A stretch of DNA of 11,062 nucleotides from Bacteroidales bacterium (lineage in GTDB: Bacteria; Bacteroidota; Bacteroidia; Bacteroidales; UBA3824), in the NCBI GenBank assembly GCA_017645985.1, contig JAGCNK010000158.1:1-11062 (forward strand). The letters are read 5' to 3'. The notes under the pieces are model-generated. The model ran no database searches. It had not been told where the DNA came from and was given only the letters and a program-made list of their open reading frames with translations. Both the position numbers and the translations under genes were made by a program. This document shows, in pieces, positions 1 to 6,799 of the stretch (the first letter of the stretch is position 1; every line of letters starts with the position of its first letter).

Positions 1-528
1 CCCTACCGGCGGCAGCTGTCCCGAATCGCCCACAAGCATAAGGCGGCAGTTGCTGCCCGAGAAAACATACGAAATCAAATCGTCCAACAGTCTGCCCGAA
101 CCAAAAACAGTGTCGCCGCCGCCCTGCGAAATCATCGAAGCTTCGTCTATAATAAATAAGGTGTCGGCCGAAACATTTGGCGAAAGCGAGAAACTGCTGT
201 CGATAACGGCTGCCGACTTCTGCCTGTAAATACTCTTATGTATGGTAAAAGCCTTATGTTCAGAAAATTGCGAAAACACCTTGGCGGCACGTCCCGTGGG
301 AGCCATCAGCACACAGTTGACCTTGAGGGCGGTGAGCGTTTTTACAAGCGCACTCGTGAGACTCGTCTTGCCAGTGCCCGCGTATCCGTAGAGAACAAAA
401 ATCTCGGCGGCGGAAGATTCGCGGCTTGTGATAAAATGTGAAATTTTTTTTGCAGCGGCGGCCTGATCGGGCGTGGGTTCAAAACCGAGAGCCTGTATCA
501 GTTTGTCGTATATAAAATCTTGATTCAT
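1..528 (-). CDS. RecD-like / UvrD-superfamily ATP-dependent DNA helicase, N-terminal part
   Basis: This gene runs off the left edge; 176 codons are visible from the ATG at 528, and the reading frame is open to base 1. It shows the ordered motifs of a superfamily 1 helicase: a Q-motif-like PTPDQAAA (residues 19-26), a Walker A loop GYAGTGKTS (48-56), motif Ia MAPTGRAAK (75-83), a Walker B FIIDEASM (125-132) and motif III GDSGQLPPVG (167-176). The closeness of Walker A to the N terminus, with no long N-terminal extension, fits the short RecD-like helicases of Bacteroidota (AAA_30 plus a UvrD_C_2-type C-terminal domain) rather than the RecD subunit of RecBCD. The expected role is ATP-driven DNA unwinding in repair or recombination; the C-terminal helicase domain lies outside the window, so the subfamily is inferred. 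The gene is divergent from the 704 gene and has its own candidate promoter at 565-597. Confidence 0.9.
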   Translation of the reverse strand, partial: MNQDFIYDKLIQALGFEPTPDQAAAAKKISHFITSRESSAAEIFVLYGYAGTGKTSLTSALVKTLTALKVNCVLMAPTGRAAKVFSQFSEHKAFTIHKSIYRQKSAAVIDSSFSLSPNVSADTLFIIDEASMISQGGGDTVFGSGRLLDDLISYVFSGSNCRLMLVGDSGQLPPVG

Positions 529-564
529 AACTAATTAAAATAATATCTTAGCATTTATCCGAAA

Positions 565-597
565 CAAAATTACAAAAAACAAAATCGAATGGGCAAA
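565..597 (-). promoter_or_regulatory. Candidate promoter for the helicase gene
   Basis: On the minus strand TAATTTTG (572-565) matches the Bacteroidota -7 consensus TAnnTTTG exactly, and TTTG (597-594) lies 21 bases upstream as a -33 element. The -7 box is about 37 bases from the ATG at 528, a sensible leader length. The match is by eye; the region is very AT-rich, so a chance match is possible. Confidence 0.45.
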
Positions 598-633
598 AAA
601 ATTTTAATAAAAAAGATAAGAAAATCGACAATA

Positions 634-665
634 TTTTATTTAGTGTTGATTTTTTTTTAAATTTG
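634..665 (+). promoter_or_regulatory. Candidate promoter for the 704 gene
   Basis: TAAATTTG at 658-665 is an exact match to the Bacteroidota -7 element TAnnTTTG, 38 bases before the ATG at 704. The -33 region is poor: only TTTT at 634-637 lies at the right distance, and the TTG at 646-648 is too close. The -7 box is partly contained in the palindrome at 660-673. Confidence 0.45.
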
Positions 666-673
666 CGCAAATT
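660..673. promoter_or_regulatory. 14-bp perfect palindrome over a promoter -7 box
   Basis: AATTTGCGCAAATT is its own reverse complement. It overlaps the last six bases of the candidate -7 element TAAATTTG (658-665) and extends to about the expected transcription start of the 704 gene. The position suits an operator, but part of the palindrome follows simply from the TTTGC often seen at Bacteroidota -7 boxes, so function is an inference. Confidence 0.35.
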
Positions 674-703
674 AAACTAAAAGTAAAAATAAAAACTCAT
701 ACA

Positions 704-1345
704 ATGAAAAAACTTATAATTCAAGCAGTTTTGGCAGTCCTGATAGTATTTCTGGGCTATTGCATCTACGAAAGCATCATGCAGCCGATCCGTTTTCAAA
801 AATTAGCCGACTGGCGTTACCAGCGCACAAAGCAGAGCCTTATCAACATCCGCGATGCTCAGGTGGCATTCAAAAGCACCTACGGCAAGTACACCAACAA
901 TTTCGACACCTTGCAGGCGTTCATTAAAGAGGGAAACCTCAAAATCGTGAAAGCTATTGGTAACATTCCCGACAGCTTCTTCAACAAGTATCCGCGCAAA
1001 GTGGCTGAAATGAAAGCCATCGAAGCTGGTATCGTAAAACGTGACACCGTGGTTATCCCCTGCTACGACTCTCTCTGCCAAGGCAAGTACGAACTCGACT
1101 CGCTCAGATACGTGCCTTTGACTGGTGGAAAAATCTTCGAGCTCGACACAGCTTCTATCGAGACAGCTTCAAAAATCGTTGTAAACGTGTTTGAAGCCAA
1201 AGCTCACAACGACGTGTACATGCTCGGCCTCGACCGTCAGGAAATCGTTAACAAAACCGACGAGCAGGAGAAAAACAGCAAATATCCTGGCTTGAAAGTA
1301 GGCTCGCTCACCGAGCTCAACAACAACGCCGGCAACTGGGAATAA
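704..1345 (+). CDS. Membrane-anchored, pseudopilin-like protein of unknown function
   Basis: The product has 213 residues. Residues 4-22 form one hydrophobic segment after MKK, giving a single N-terminal membrane anchor with the rest probably outside the cytoplasm. Residues about 39-74 look like the helix-plus-turn start of a type IV pilin or GspG-type head: a charged helix with IRDAQVAFKSTYGKYTNNF, then a short helix DTLQAFIKEG. There is no prepilin peptidase site (no G before FTLIE), so it would not be a conventional processed pilin. Two cysteines in PCYDSLCQG (residues about 119-127) could form a disulfide. The C-terminal half seems to be a beta-rich domain I do not recognise. A strong hairpin terminator follows, so it may be transcribed alone, although the DUF3822-like gene starts only 107 bases later on the same strand. 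Existence as a real gene is nearly certain; the pilin resemblance is a guess from pattern. Confidence 0.85.
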   Translation: MKKLIIQAVLAVLIVFLGYCIYESIMQPIRFQKLADWRYQRTKQSLINIRDAQVAFKSTYGKYTNNFDTLQAFIKEGNLKIVKAIGNIPDSFFNKYPRKVAEMKAIEAGIVKRDTVVIPCYDSLCQGKYELDSLRYVPLTGGKIFELDTASIETASKIVVNVFEAKAHNDVYMLGLDRQEIVNKTDEQEKNSKYPGLKVGSLTELNNNAGNWE

Positions 1346-1368
1346 AATCCTAAAAGCATAAATTTTTT

Positions 1369-1418
1369 AATAAATCTCCAAAAATCTTGCAAAAGAGATT
1401 TGGAGATTTATTTTTTTT
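1369..1418 (+). terminator. Rho-independent terminator after the 704 gene
   Basis: TAAATCTCCAAA (1371-1382) pairs perfectly with TTTGGAGATTTA (1399-1410), and two further A-T pairs extend the stem to 14 bp. The loop is 16 bases. Eight T residues follow at 1411-1418. It begins 23 bases after the stop of the 704 gene. Confidence 0.8.
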
Positions 1419-1429
1419 GCGTATATTTA
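1399..1429 (+). promoter_or_regulatory. Candidate promoter for the DUF3822-like gene, overlapping the terminator
   Basis: TATATTTA (1422-1429) is a 7-of-8 match to TAnnTTTG, with TTTG (1399-1402) 19 bases upstream as a -33 element. The -33 element sits inside the right arm of the terminator hairpin. The ATG at 1453 is 23 bases downstream. The same TATATTTA with the same 19-base spacing is found before the NUDIX gene. Confidence 0.35.
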
Positions 1430-1452
1430 AAGCCGTAAAAAATCAATTTGCA

Positions 1453-2289
1453 ATGAAAGACATAAAAAATTTTACATCATCGTTTAATATCAATAAAACA
1501 AGCACTTACAACTTGTCGCTGCAAATCAGCCGCCGAGGTTACACCTATTGTATATTAGATTCGTACTCAAAAGAATACGTAGCCATCAAGCACATCGGCT
1601 ACGATTCCGAACTCAACGACGAGAACCTTTACGACCGTATCAAGAGCAACCTCTCCGACGACGCATTCATTGGCAAGAGCTACAAGTCGGTAGACCTGAT
1701 TTTTGTAACGCCCAAAAACGTGATTGTGCCCAACACAATATTCGACAAGACAAAAATCAAAGAGATTGCAAGCGCAAACTTCGAAATATCCGACAAGGAG
1801 GAGATTCATTTCAACAAGATAAAATCCATCTCTGCCTGCAACGTGTTTGTAGTGCCTTCGTTCATCACAACGCTGATGGTAAACACTTTCCCTGAAATCA
1901 ACTTCTACCATCAGGCTACTCCGTTTATCGAAAACGCTATCAACAGCTTCGGCAACTCGCTCTGCGTTTCGGTAAACTTCTACTACGACAATATCGACAT
2001 AGCCATCACCGACAAGGGCAAGCTGCTGTTTTACAACACCTTCCCATATCAAACCGATACCGATGTGCTGTATCTGATATCAAACGTGATAGAAAAAACC
2101 AAGACCGACAAGGCCACTCCGATGATGCTTTCGGGATACGTAAACAAGAAGGACGAGGTTTTCAAACTGATATACAAATACTTCCCCAACGTATACACAG
2201 CCGACCTCTACAACGACTACCGTTTCCCGTTTGCCGACATTCAGGAGCACCAGTTTTATAACCTTATGAACCTGCCATGCGTATCATAA
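1453..2289 (+). CDS. DUF3822-like family protein, possible actin-fold protein
   Basis: The product has 278 residues from the ATG at 1453. An upstream in-frame TTG at 1387 would add 22 residues, but it lies in the loop of the terminator hairpin and is not a credible start. I assign DUF3822, a Bacteroidota family of unknown function, from length, overall pattern and the downstream overlap with rsmD. Residues about 15-30 (YNLSLQISRRGYTYCILD) and about 176-200 (SVNFYYDNIDIAITDKGKLLFY) each look like the opening beta-hairpin of an actin-like subdomain, as in PilM or GspL, with the glycine-rich phosphate-binding signatures degenerate. If that is right it would be a scaffold rather than an ATPase; this is inference. 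No signal peptide or membrane segment is seen, so it is probably cytosolic. The last 13 bases overlap the start of rsmD in another frame, so the two are probably translated from one message. Confidence 0.8.
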   Translation: MKDIKNFTSSFNINKTSTYNLSLQISRRGYTYCILDSYSKEYVAIKHIGYDSELNDENLYDRIKSNLSDDAFIGKSYKSVDLIFVTPKNVIVPNTIFDKTKIKEIASANFEISDKEEIHFNKIKSISACNVFVVPSFITTLMVNTFPEINFYHQATPFIENAINSFGNSLCVSVNFYYDNIDIAITDKGKLLFYNTFPYQTDTDVLYLISNVIEKTKTDKATPMMLSGYVNKKDEVFKLIYKYFPNVYTADLYNDYRFPFADIQEHQFYNLMNLPCVS

Positions 2290-2822
2290 CAGGAATGTAC
2301 CGCAGCCGGCAAATCAACCTTCCGGCATTTTTCAAAGACCGTCCCACAACCGACATGGCCAAGGAGTCGCTGTTTAACATCATCAACAACAACTACGACT
2401 ATGCCGACACGGTGTTTCTCGACCTGTTTTCGGGTTCGGGCGGAATAAGCTACGAGATGGCGTCGAGAGGTTGCCAGAATATCACCTGCGTTGACATCAA
2501 TAGAAAATACTGCGAGTTCATAACCCGCAACTTCAAAGATATGTATCCGCAGCGCACTCCGGCAAGGGTGCTCAACGCCGACGCGTTTAAGTTTATCGAA
2601 AACACGCCGCTTAACTACGACCTGATTTTCGCCGACCCGCCTTACGACCTCGAGGGTATCGAGCGCATTCCCGAAATGGTGATGAACAATCCCGGCCTGA
2701 AACCAGGCGCTATGCTGATTATCGAGCACAGCAGCAAGACACGTTTCACCGACATGCTCCACATCCGCGACCAGCGTCACTACGGAAAAGTGAATTTCAG
2801 TTTCTACAGAAAAGAGGAATAG
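2277..2822 (+). CDS. rsmD: 16S rRNA (guanine(966)-N(2))-methyltransferase RsmD
   Basis: The product has 181 residues, the normal length for RsmD. It transfers a methyl group from S-adenosylmethionine to N2 of G966 in 16S rRNA during 30S assembly. The family hallmarks are present: the N-terminal MRIITGMYRSRQI followed by RPTTDMAKESLFNI (residues 22-35), motif I DLFSGSGGI (49-57) for SAM binding, the acidic residue Asp73 in CVDIN (71-75), and the catalytic motif IV DPPYD (120-124). The ATG at 2277 lies inside the upstream gene and gives the conserved start. The gene ends just before a bidirectional terminator. The overlap with a DUF3822-type gene recurs in Bacteroidota, as far as I recall. Confidence 0.95.
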   Translation: MRIITGMYRSRQINLPAFFKDRPTTDMAKESLFNIINNNYDYADTVFLDLFSGSGGISYEMASRGCQNITCVDINRKYCEFITRNFKDMYPQRTPARVLNADAFKFIENTPLNYDLIFADPPYDLEGIERIPEMVMNNPGLKPGAMLIIEHSSKTRFTDMLHIRDQRHYGKVNFSFYRKEE

Positions 2823-2841
2823 ACACTTGACAATAAGCAAT

Positions 2842-2875
2842 AAAAAAAACACCACCAAATCGGCGGTGTTTTTTT
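2842..2875. terminator. Bidirectional terminator between converging genes
   Basis: AAAAAAACACC (2843-2853) pairs perfectly with GGTGTTTTTTT (2865-2875) around an 11-base loop in which a further CC/GG pair can form. The T run at 2869-2875 serves rsmD from the left. The A run at 2842-2849 reads as a U run for transcripts of the minus-strand gene at 2905-3342, whose stop is 29 bases away. Confidence 0.85.
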
Positions 2876-2904
2876 ATTTTGTATAAGAACCAATGCCTTG
2901 AGCA

Positions 2905-3342
2905 TTAATTCTTTCCAATGATACTACCTGTGTCGGCCTTAACGGTGAGTTCGAGGTAAATCCACGCTTTCTCGCCTTCGTTAACAGGCTGAGGTGTAGC
3001 CCAGGTGCGGTTAACGAGTTTCTCCTCGGCAGACTCGCCGTCGGGAGCAGCAATAACATCGTGAGCGAGAACCTCTACCGGCTTGCCGTTCACCTTTACG
3101 ATCACGGTGTCGCCAGCCTTAAACGAACCCTTCTCGATAGTGCCGATAGCAGCGCAGCGGTTTTTGTAACGTTTGGCCTGTTTCATTCCCACATTTACCG
3201 ACGAAGGAGCTATCAACATAGCCTCAGCAATGCGGAAAGTGTTAGCATAATTGTCGTCGGCAGGAACCGACTCGGGCGGAACGGGCTTGCCCAACGCTTG
3301 TGCGGGAGCGGCTGTTCCAAACAAAAAACTGAATAATCCCAT
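2905..3342 (-). CDS. Small protein resembling a free-standing EF-Tu domain 2 beta-barrel
   Basis: The product has 145 residues. From about residue 36 the pattern follows domain 2 of translation GTPases: FRIAEAM (36-42, like the FxMxVxDVF opening strand), then CAAIGTIEKGSFKAGDTVIV (about 63-82, like the GRIERGxxKxGDxVEI core), VEGL-like material, NEGEKAWIYLEL (about 121-132, like QAGDNVGLLL) and a final GSIIGKN. No P-loop or other GTP-binding motif is present, so it cannot be a GTPase by itself. The first 18 residues, MGLFSFLFGTAAPAQALG, form a short hydrophobic N terminus without a lipobox or obvious signal peptidase site. The start is 36 bases after the stop of the cysteine protease gene with no terminator between, so it is probably the last gene of that operon. 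Its role is unknown; the barrel assignment is by pattern only. Confidence 0.75.
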   Translation of the reverse strand: MGLFSFLFGTAAPAQALGKPVPPESVPADDNYANTFRIAEAMLIAPSSVNVGMKQAKRYKNRCAAIGTIEKGSFKAGDTVIVKVNGKPVEVLAHDVIAAPDGESAEEKLVNRTWATPQPVNEGEKAWIYLELTVKADTGSIIGKN

Positions 3343-3378
3343 AATATAGTTATTTAAAAGTTAATATGATAAATGTCA

Positions 3379-5169
3379 CTATTTTGCAGCGCGTTTAGCC
3401 TTAGCCAGCGAAGCCTGACCGTCGGCAGATTTAGCCCATTGGAGAGCTTTGGCTTTTAGGCGTCCGATCTGTTTCTCCATAGTGATCATATCCGAAATCT
3501 CAGCAGGAGAATATGTGTTGGGGTGCTGCTCGTTTACCATTGTCTGACACGGCGAGGGGTCGTTTTGTTTGGGTCTCATCTTCTTAGCCTTGGCGGTAAT
3601 GCTGACTGTGCCGTCCTGAATGTTGGTGGCAACGCCGTTTACAAAATGGAGCGGTTCGCCGTTGGTTGTGGTAAGGTAAAGATAGTTGTTGTCTTTGTTT
3701 GACTCCTGCAATGAGTTGAAGGCGTCGGCCACAAGCACGATGTAATAGTCGCCGTTGAGGTCTGACGGCATCTTAAACGACCATTCGAATCCGTAAGCAT
3801 CTTCGCCAAAAACTTCGTTAGATACGCTCTTGCCGCCACGTACAGTCACATTGTTCCAGCTATATGCCTGAGCCTGCAAACCAAGGTGATTGCGAGCCTC
3901 GGACTTATCCCAGTCTGGTTCCACATCACCCTCCTCGCCAAACTCATCGGTGTAATAGTCTACAAAAAGCACGTTGTAGTCGTTGGCATTGTAGGCATCA
4001 TAGTAAAGCAGGCAGATAGCCCACTGAGATGATGGGTAAATAAAATCCTTACCAGCGTTGTAAACATCGTAATAGCATGTTCGCCAAAGAGGATCTTTAG
4101 CAGATTCAATGTCTTCAGGTGATGCTTCCGACTCGTCTACCTCATAGTCTTCGAACGACAACTCGGTGGGAATCAAGTCTTTACCCGAAACAGGATTTAC
4201 TACCTCGTTGGTAACCGACGAGATAGAGGGAGCTTCGTTGATACCGTTCATCACAAATCCGCAGAATGCGAAATTTCCGCCGCACATATATTTCTGGTCT
4301 ACCCAGATATAGCCGTCGTTGCCCCAGGATGTGCCCCACGAATTAACTACGAGGAAACAGCCGTTAGGACCTTTGTTGTCGTCGTATCCGGCAATCACCA
4401 TAGCGTGGTTGGCGTGCATACCAGAATAGTTGTAAGATGTCTGCTGATAAAGATAGTTGAAATCTCTGTCGGCGAGCATAAACTCGTCGCCAAGCTGTGC
4501 GCCGAACACAATCACCTTGCCCTGGTCTAAGTATGCCTTGATGTTCGACGGTTTTGTCATATCAATTTCGCGGTACGATTTGATTTTATAGTTGGCGGCG
4601 TCGTTGTTTTGCGAGCTCGAAGGACTGCCCGAGCAGTTGCCCATATTCTCGTAAGGCATACTTGCCATTGTGGCAACGCCCTTTTTCTGAATAACGTCGA
4701 GAACCTGCTCAAAATAAGAACCGTCGCAACTAGTACGTCCGTCGTTCAAGGCGTAGAAAATATACTTTGGGCTGAAATGATTCGACTTGCTGGCAAGCTG
4801 GCTTGTGGTCAGATTGTTCTCACGGGCGTAGAGATATGTGCGTGCGTTGTAAGCCGAAGCCCAAGCCACACATGTGCCGTATTGCCCCTGGTCGCCGATG
4901 GGGGGCAGATAATTGGTGAGGTCTACCCTGCCTGTGCCCTCGTAATCATCATCCACAATGTTGAGGATATTGATGTCGTCTTCCATATGCTCGGGATCTT
5001 CATCGTCCCAGTCGTAACCTGTGTGCTGGTCGATATTGGTAGAGTCCATACCCAATGCGTTGGCAAAAATATCTATGATGTCTTCGGCAGTACATGACGT
5101 AATGCCCGACGATGCGGCGGCTACAAACAGAGCCAGAGTGCCCGCTTTTAATACAGTTGTCTTTTTCAT
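3379..5169 (-). CDS. C1 (papain-family) cysteine protease lipoprotein with C-terminal CARDB-like domain
   Basis: The product has 596 residues. A signal peptide ends in the lipobox ITSC, so Cys26 should be lipidated and the protein held at the cell envelope. An acidic linker (about 53-65) precedes the protease domain (about 80-310). All papain catalytic elements can be seen: Gln94 of the oxyanion hole exactly six residues before Cys100 (DQGQYGTCVAWAS), His255 in NHAMVIAGYDD, and Asn276 in NSWGTSWGNDGY. It is therefore predicted active. No inhibitory propeptide of the cathepsin type is evident, because only some 55 mostly acidic residues separate Cys26 from the domain. Residues about 365-505 resemble a CARDB-like beta-sandwich, ending in ADAFNSLQESNKDNNYLYL. 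The C-terminal 60 residues are basic and helical. The start overlaps the stop of the pentapeptide-repeat gene (ATGA), implying coupled translation. The substrate cannot be told from sequence. Confidence 0.92.
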   Translation of the reverse strand: MKKTTVLKAGTLALFVAAASSGITSCTAEDIIDIFANALGMDSTNIDQHTGYDWDDEDPEHMEDDINILNIVDDDYEGTGRVDLTNYLPPIGDQGQYGTCVAWASAYNARTYLYARENNLTTSQLASKSNHFSPKYIFYALNDGRTSCDGSYFEQVLDVIQKKGVATMASMPYENMGNCSGSPSSSQNNDAANYKIKSYREIDMTKPSNIKAYLDQGKVIVFGAQLGDEFMLADRDFNYLYQQTSYNYSGMHANHAMVIAGYDDNKGPNGCFLVVNSWGTSWGNDGYIWVDQKYMCGGNFAFCGFVMNGINEAPSISSVTNEVVNPVSGKDLIPTELSFEDYEVDESEASPEDIESAKDPLWRTCYYDVYNAGKDFIYPSSQWAICLLYYDAYNANDYNVLFVDYYTDEFGEEGDVEPDWDKSEARNHLGLQAQAYSWNNVTVRGGKSVSNEVFGEDAYGFEWSFKMPSDLNGDYYIVLVADAFNSLQESNKDNNYLYLTTTNGEPLHFVNGVATNIQDGTVSITAKAKKMRPKQNDPSPCQTMVNEQHPNTYSPAEISDMITMEKQIGRLKAKALQWAKSADGQASLAKAKRAAK

Positions 5170-6134
5170 AGTGTGCTTTTTAATGTTGACTGTTGAATTA
5201 ATGTGTTGTTAGAGTTGTCTATCGTATAGTTGTCGCCGTGCTGTATTTCTGAAAAATTAGGTTGCGACACAAACAAATTATTTTTGTAAAGAACTGCGCC
5301 GTCGATACTTGCGCGAAACATCTCCAATGTGCGCAAAAACATATTGTCCAGAATGCTGAGCCCCTGTTTAAACTCGCACTTGTTGATTTTGAGTCCGCCC
5401 ACGTATGTGGAGTTGGTAAAGAGCGAGCGACCTAAAAACTTGGAGTTGGTAAAATCCACAGTGCAAGGCACGTAAACCTTTGAAAATTCGGTATATCCGT
5501 AAAAATACGAATCGGCGAACATAGTGTAGTCGTTGAATCTGGTAAACTGGCAGATGAGAGTCTCACGGAAGAATGTCTTCAAGAAATTGGTTCTGCCGTT
5601 GAACACCGCGCTGCCAAACGACACCTCGCCGTGAAAGTTTGACGCGCAAAACGAAGTGCCGGTGCGGAAATTAGCTCCGTCGAACGACACGCTGCCACGA
5701 AACTGGCACTGGTCGAAATTGGCGCGGCCTCTGAAATCAGACTGCCTGAAATTGACGCCCTTGGCAAACTCGCAGTTGAGGAAACATACGTTGCGCTCAA
5801 AAATGGTTACAAAATTGAGACCGTCGGCATCGGTGCCAAACGCCGAAACAGTGTCCTCAAACACGCAGTTGATAAAGTTCAACTCGGTGTTGACGTAAGC
5901 CGACGACACCTGGATGTTTTTGTTCACAGGGTATGCCTTGGTGAAATCAAGATTGCCAGATATGGTCTTGTTTTTCAAAACCACGTTCTTGCCCGATTTC
6001 AGCCACTTGATAATTTTTTCCGCCTTGATAACGCTGTCCTTGTTGTCGTTGGCGTATCCGCTGTTGGGAGCGTTGCACGAGGTGGCAAAAACTGCAGCCA
6101 CCATTATTATAAATGCTAAGTAAATGTTTTTCAT
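5166..6134 (-). CDS. Pentapeptide-repeat lipoprotein
   Basis: The product has 322 residues. The signal peptide ends in the lipobox ATSC, so Cys20 is the predicted lipid anchor. Residues about 35-75 form a helical and mixed lead-in (AEKIIKWLKSGKNVVLK). From about residue 112 to 275 phenylalanines recur at alternating spacings of 5 and 6, an 11-residue period, as in CQFRGSVSFDGANFRTGTSF. This is the pattern of the Pentapeptide_3-type subfamily and predicts a right-handed quadrilateral beta-helix with phenylalanines stacked inside. Such rods are usually scaffolds or binding surfaces; no enzymatic motif is seen. Its ATG overlaps the stop of the NUDIX gene (ATGA at 6134-6131), and its own stop overlaps the protease start in the same way. 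It may display or position the neighbouring protease at the envelope, which is inference. Confidence 0.88.
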   Translation of the reverse strand: MKNIYLAFIIMVAAVFATSCNAPNSGYANDNKDSVIKAEKIIKWLKSGKNVVLKNKTISGNLDFTKAYPVNKNIQVSSAYVNTELNFINCVFEDTVSAFGTDADGLNFVTIFERNVCFLNCEFAKGVNFRQSDFRGRANFDQCQFRGSVSFDGANFRTGTSFCASNFHGEVSFGSAVFNGRTNFLKTFFRETLICQFTRFNDYTMFADSYFYGYTEFSKVYVPCTVDFTNSKFLGRSLFTNSTYVGGLKINKCEFKQGLSILDNMFLRTLEMFRASIDGAVLYKNNLFVSQPNFSEIQHGDNYTIDNSNNTLIQQSTLKSTL

Positions 6135-6745
6135 ATTCTTCCGTCTTTTTTAAACTGAAACAAGATGTGCAGATTGCGGTGAGTGCGTGCAATCATATCG
6201 TCGATCATACCGTCGTCGGCCCACATAGCTGTGGTGATGCCCTCTTCGGTCTGAGGATTGGTTTTGCCGTTGCCTCTGTAATTCATCAGATACCAATATG
6301 TTTTTTTAAAATAGATATCCTCGCTGTCTTTCCATCTGTAAAAATGGTAAGTTTCGGTAAGGAGTTTCACGATTTCGGGCTTGGTGATACCCGTTTCTTC
6401 CATCACCTCGCGCACAGCGGCGTCTTCCACGGTCTCGCCCGGCTCCACCTTGCCTTTGGGCAAATCCCAAAGACCGTTTCGGAATATCACGAGGCTCTGT
6501 CCCACATTGTTAAGAACGTAACCGCCAGCCGATTCGATATAGATGAACTGCTTTTTCATCTGCGAGATAATGGCGTCGCCGTCGCCCTGAATCATAAAGT
6601 CGATTCCAGGATAACGCATATCAAGACACTCCTGAATAAAAGTGTCGTAATAATCGATTTTTGTCTTTTTGGCAAACTGAGGGTCGTCGGCATCGCCGCC
6701 AACCGTTACAAGTGTCTTGCCGCAATATAAGTTATATGATGACAT
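6131..6745 (-). CDS. NUDIX hydrolase
   Basis: The product has 204 residues. Residues 98-120 (start GKVEPGETVEDAAVREV) form a perfect NUDIX box, G-x5-E-x7-R-E-x2-E-E-x-G-I, with Gly98, Glu104, Arg112, Glu113, Glu116, Glu117 and Gly119 in place; the glutamates bind the metal ions that drive pyrophosphate hydrolysis. The preceding GLWDLPKGK is the usual lead-in strand. About 65 residues lie before the NUDIX fold and look like a separate small N-terminal region, including the mixed stretch around DYYDTFIQECLDMRYPGIDF. The substrate (nucleotide sugar, dinucleotide or oxidised nucleotide) cannot be deduced. There is no signal peptide, so it is cytosolic. It is the first gene of a four-gene unit; its stop overlaps the next start. 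A candidate promoter at 6800-6829 and an inverted repeat lie upstream. Confidence 0.93.
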   Translation of the reverse strand: MSSYNLYCGKTLVTVGGDADDPQFAKKTKIDYYDTFIQECLDMRYPGIDFMIQGDGDAIISQMKKQFIYIESAGGYVLNNVGQSLVIFRNGLWDLPKGKVEPGETVEDAAVREVMEETGITKPEIVKLLTETYHFYRWKDSEDIYFKKTYWYLMNYRGNGKTNPQTEEGITTAMWADDGMIDDMIARTHRNLHILFQFKKDGRI

Positions 6746-6777
6746 AACTATTTAAATTACAAATATTTACAAAACAA

Positions 6778-6795
6778 AGCACACTAAATTGTGCT
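6778..6795. promoter_or_regulatory. Inverted repeat at the predicted transcription start of the NUDIX operon
   Basis: AGCACA (6778-6783) and TGTGCT (6790-6795) are perfect 6-bp arms with a 6-base spacer. The element starts just downstream of the candidate -7 box on the minus strand and so covers the expected transcription start. It could be an operator for a dimeric regulator or a small hairpin at the 5' end of the transcript. Confidence 0.4.
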
Positions 6796-6799
6796 AATG

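Noticed and set aside
1387..1452. 22-residue N-terminal extension of the DUF3822-like protein from a TTG start
   Set aside because: The TTG lies in the loop of a strong terminator hairpin, and the codons that follow include the T run; the ATG at 1453 is the sensible start.
4609..5097. Plus-strand open frame opposite the cysteine protease gene
   Set aside because: The opposite strand encodes an intact catalytic domain with all four active-site residues; the antisense frame shows no family pattern and no promoter.
5300..5800. Repetitive-looking DNA within the pentapeptide-repeat gene, considered as tandem DNA repeats
   Set aside because: The periodicity is at the protein level (11 residues, Phe spacing 5 and 6); the DNA units differ too much to be a recent tandem repeat.
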